Below, piece by piece: positions 4,480-5,355 of a DNA stretch of 5,355 nt. The notes under the pieces are model-generated. The model saw nothing but the letters and a program-made list of their open reading frames with translations, was not told the origin of the DNA and searched no databases. Each line of letters opens with the position of its first letter. The stretch's first letter is position 1. This DNA is from Halieaceae bacterium UBA4438. GTDB taxonomy: Bacteria; Pseudomonadota; Gammaproteobacteria; Pseudomonadales; Halieaceae. The position numbers were made by a program, and so were the translations under genes. The stretch covers positions 5,338 through 10,692 of the forward strand of contig DGPO01000124.1 of NCBI GenBank assembly GCA_002390485.1, in the 5' to 3' direction.

Positions 4480-5355
4480 ATGTCTGAGCACTTAATCAGT
4501 AGCCACACCAATCAGCGCTGGGAGCAGATCCTGCGCTATCGGTACATCGAGCTCATTGCCCTGTGGGAAGGAAAGCTGACCACCCGACAGCTCTGTGAAA
4601 CGTTTGGCATTGGAAGACAACAGGCCAATAAAGACCTCAGCAGCTATCGGCGCGCGCTTACGCAGGGTGACCTGATCTATGACGCAACCGCAAAGCACTA
4701 CCTGCCCTCTTCAAATTTCAAACCTATTTTGACCCAAGGGCTGGCCTCAGAGTATTTACAACTGGCCGCCCAACAAAGTGACGTTCAACGCATTTTGGGG
4801 CACCTGCCCGTAGCCGCAGCCGCTGTTGAGGTTGTCAGTGCACCCTCACGTGAACTTCCGCCGAGCTTATTGCGACCGATCATTCAGGCAATAACAGACT
4901 GTCGTCGCATCGACGTTGACTACGTCTCTCTCAACAACCCTGATCGCGAAGGTCGCATCGTCGTCCCTCATACATTGGTATGGACAGGTTACCGCTGGCA
5001 CGTGCGCGCCTGGTGTGAAAAAAATCAAGATTTTCGCGATTTTGTACTGAGTCGCTTTCGCGGTGAAGCAGATCTCATGGACAGCAGTGAACGCAATGCG
5101 TCCGAAGATAACGACTGGCAACAGCGCGTGACACTGCAAGTCGAGCCCGACCCGCGATTACGAGTCGACCAACGCGAGGTCATCGCACACGACTACAACA
5201 TGGAAAACGGACGACTGTTACTCACGACGCGGGCGAAGCTTGCGCCCTACTTACTGCAGTTACTCAACGTCAATACCGGTCCACTGCTCGACGATCCTCG
5301 CGCACAACAGCTGGTCTTGAGTAATCAGGAGTCCCTCCAAAACTGGCTCATGTGA
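4480..5355 (+). CDS. BrxR/CapW-like winged-helix WYL-domain transcriptional regulator
   Basis: 291 residues, complete: the TGA stop is the last codon of the window. Residues about 12-80 form a winged helix-turn-helix opening with RWEQILRYRYIELIALWEGKL, the arrangement typical of BrxR/CapW proteins; GIGRQQANKDLSSYRR (43-58) is the likely recognition helix and LIYDATAKHYLPSSNFKP (65-82) the wing. Residues about 130-198 are a WYL domain (IDVDYVSLNNP, VVPHTLVWTGYRWHVRAWCE, FRDFVLSRF), in which the WYL triplet itself is replaced by WHV. Residues about 214-291 match the WCX-type C-terminal dimerisation part. Known BrxR and CapW proteins are dimeric repressors that bind inverted repeats in front of BREX, CBASS and other anti-phage loci, including their own promoter, and the WYL domain is thought to sense a ligand. 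The ATG has only a weak ribosome binding site nine bases after the decarboxylase stop, so translation may be coupled. Whether it serves the decarboxylase operon or genes to the right cannot be decided here. Confidence 0.88.
   Translation: MSEHLISSHTNQRWEQILRYRYIELIALWEGKLTTRQLCETFGIGRQQANKDLSSYRRALTQGDLIYDATAKHYLPSSNFKPILTQGLASEYLQLAAQQSDVQRILGHLPVAAAAVEVVSAPSRELPPSLLRPIIQAITDCRRIDVDYVSLNNPDREGRIVVPHTLVWTGYRWHVRAWCEKNQDFRDFVLSRFRGEADLMDSSERNASEDNDWQQRVTLQVEPDPRLRVDQREVIAHDYNMENGRLLLTTRAKLAPYLLQLLNVNTGPLLDDPRAQQLVLSNQESLQNWLM

Overview
The window reads as chromosomal DNA of a gammaproteobacterium, possibly a marine one. This rests on the moderate GC content, the tRNA-Arg(UCG) with an encoded CCA end, and the style of the Bcr/CflA transporter and the BrxR/CapW-like regulator; no rRNA or housekeeping marker is present, so it is an inference. 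Five protein genes and one tRNA gene are supportable.

Left part (1-1341), minus strand. A tRNA-Arg(UCG) gene (1265-1341) has a plausible stable-RNA promoter, a short hairpin in its 5' leader, and a perfect 17-bp stem (1227-1265) abutting its CCA end that looks like its terminator. About 290 bases further on, in the same direction, lies a membrane protein of the DUF3592 type (127-936) with a TTG start. The spacer between them (937-1226) has no credible gene but holds several inverted repeats near the start of the DUF3592 gene and a GC-rich patch below the terminator.

Right part (1342-5355), plus strand. A divergent promoter region (1342-1469) separates the tRNA from a run of four co-directional genes: an unrecognised 117-residue protein (1470-1823); a Bcr/CflA drug-efflux transporter (1820-3055) whose TTG start overlaps the previous stop as TTGA; a PLP-dependent group II decarboxylase (3124-4470) with a strong ribosome binding site and a possible promoter of its own; and, 9 bases later, a winged-helix/WYL regulator of the BrxR/CapW type (4480-5355) whose stop codon ends the window.

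Working together: the orphan and transporter are probably translationally coupled. The decarboxylase and regulator are close enough to be cotranscribed. One reading is an amine-producing enzyme beside an exporter, with a ligand-sensing regulator behind them. The other is that the regulator belongs to whatever lies to the right: BrxR/CapW proteins are known to control BREX, CBASS and other phage-defence loci, so the sequence after 5355 is the most interesting place to look. Nothing inside the window is itself a recognisable defence effector, and no new system can be demonstrated from these bases alone.
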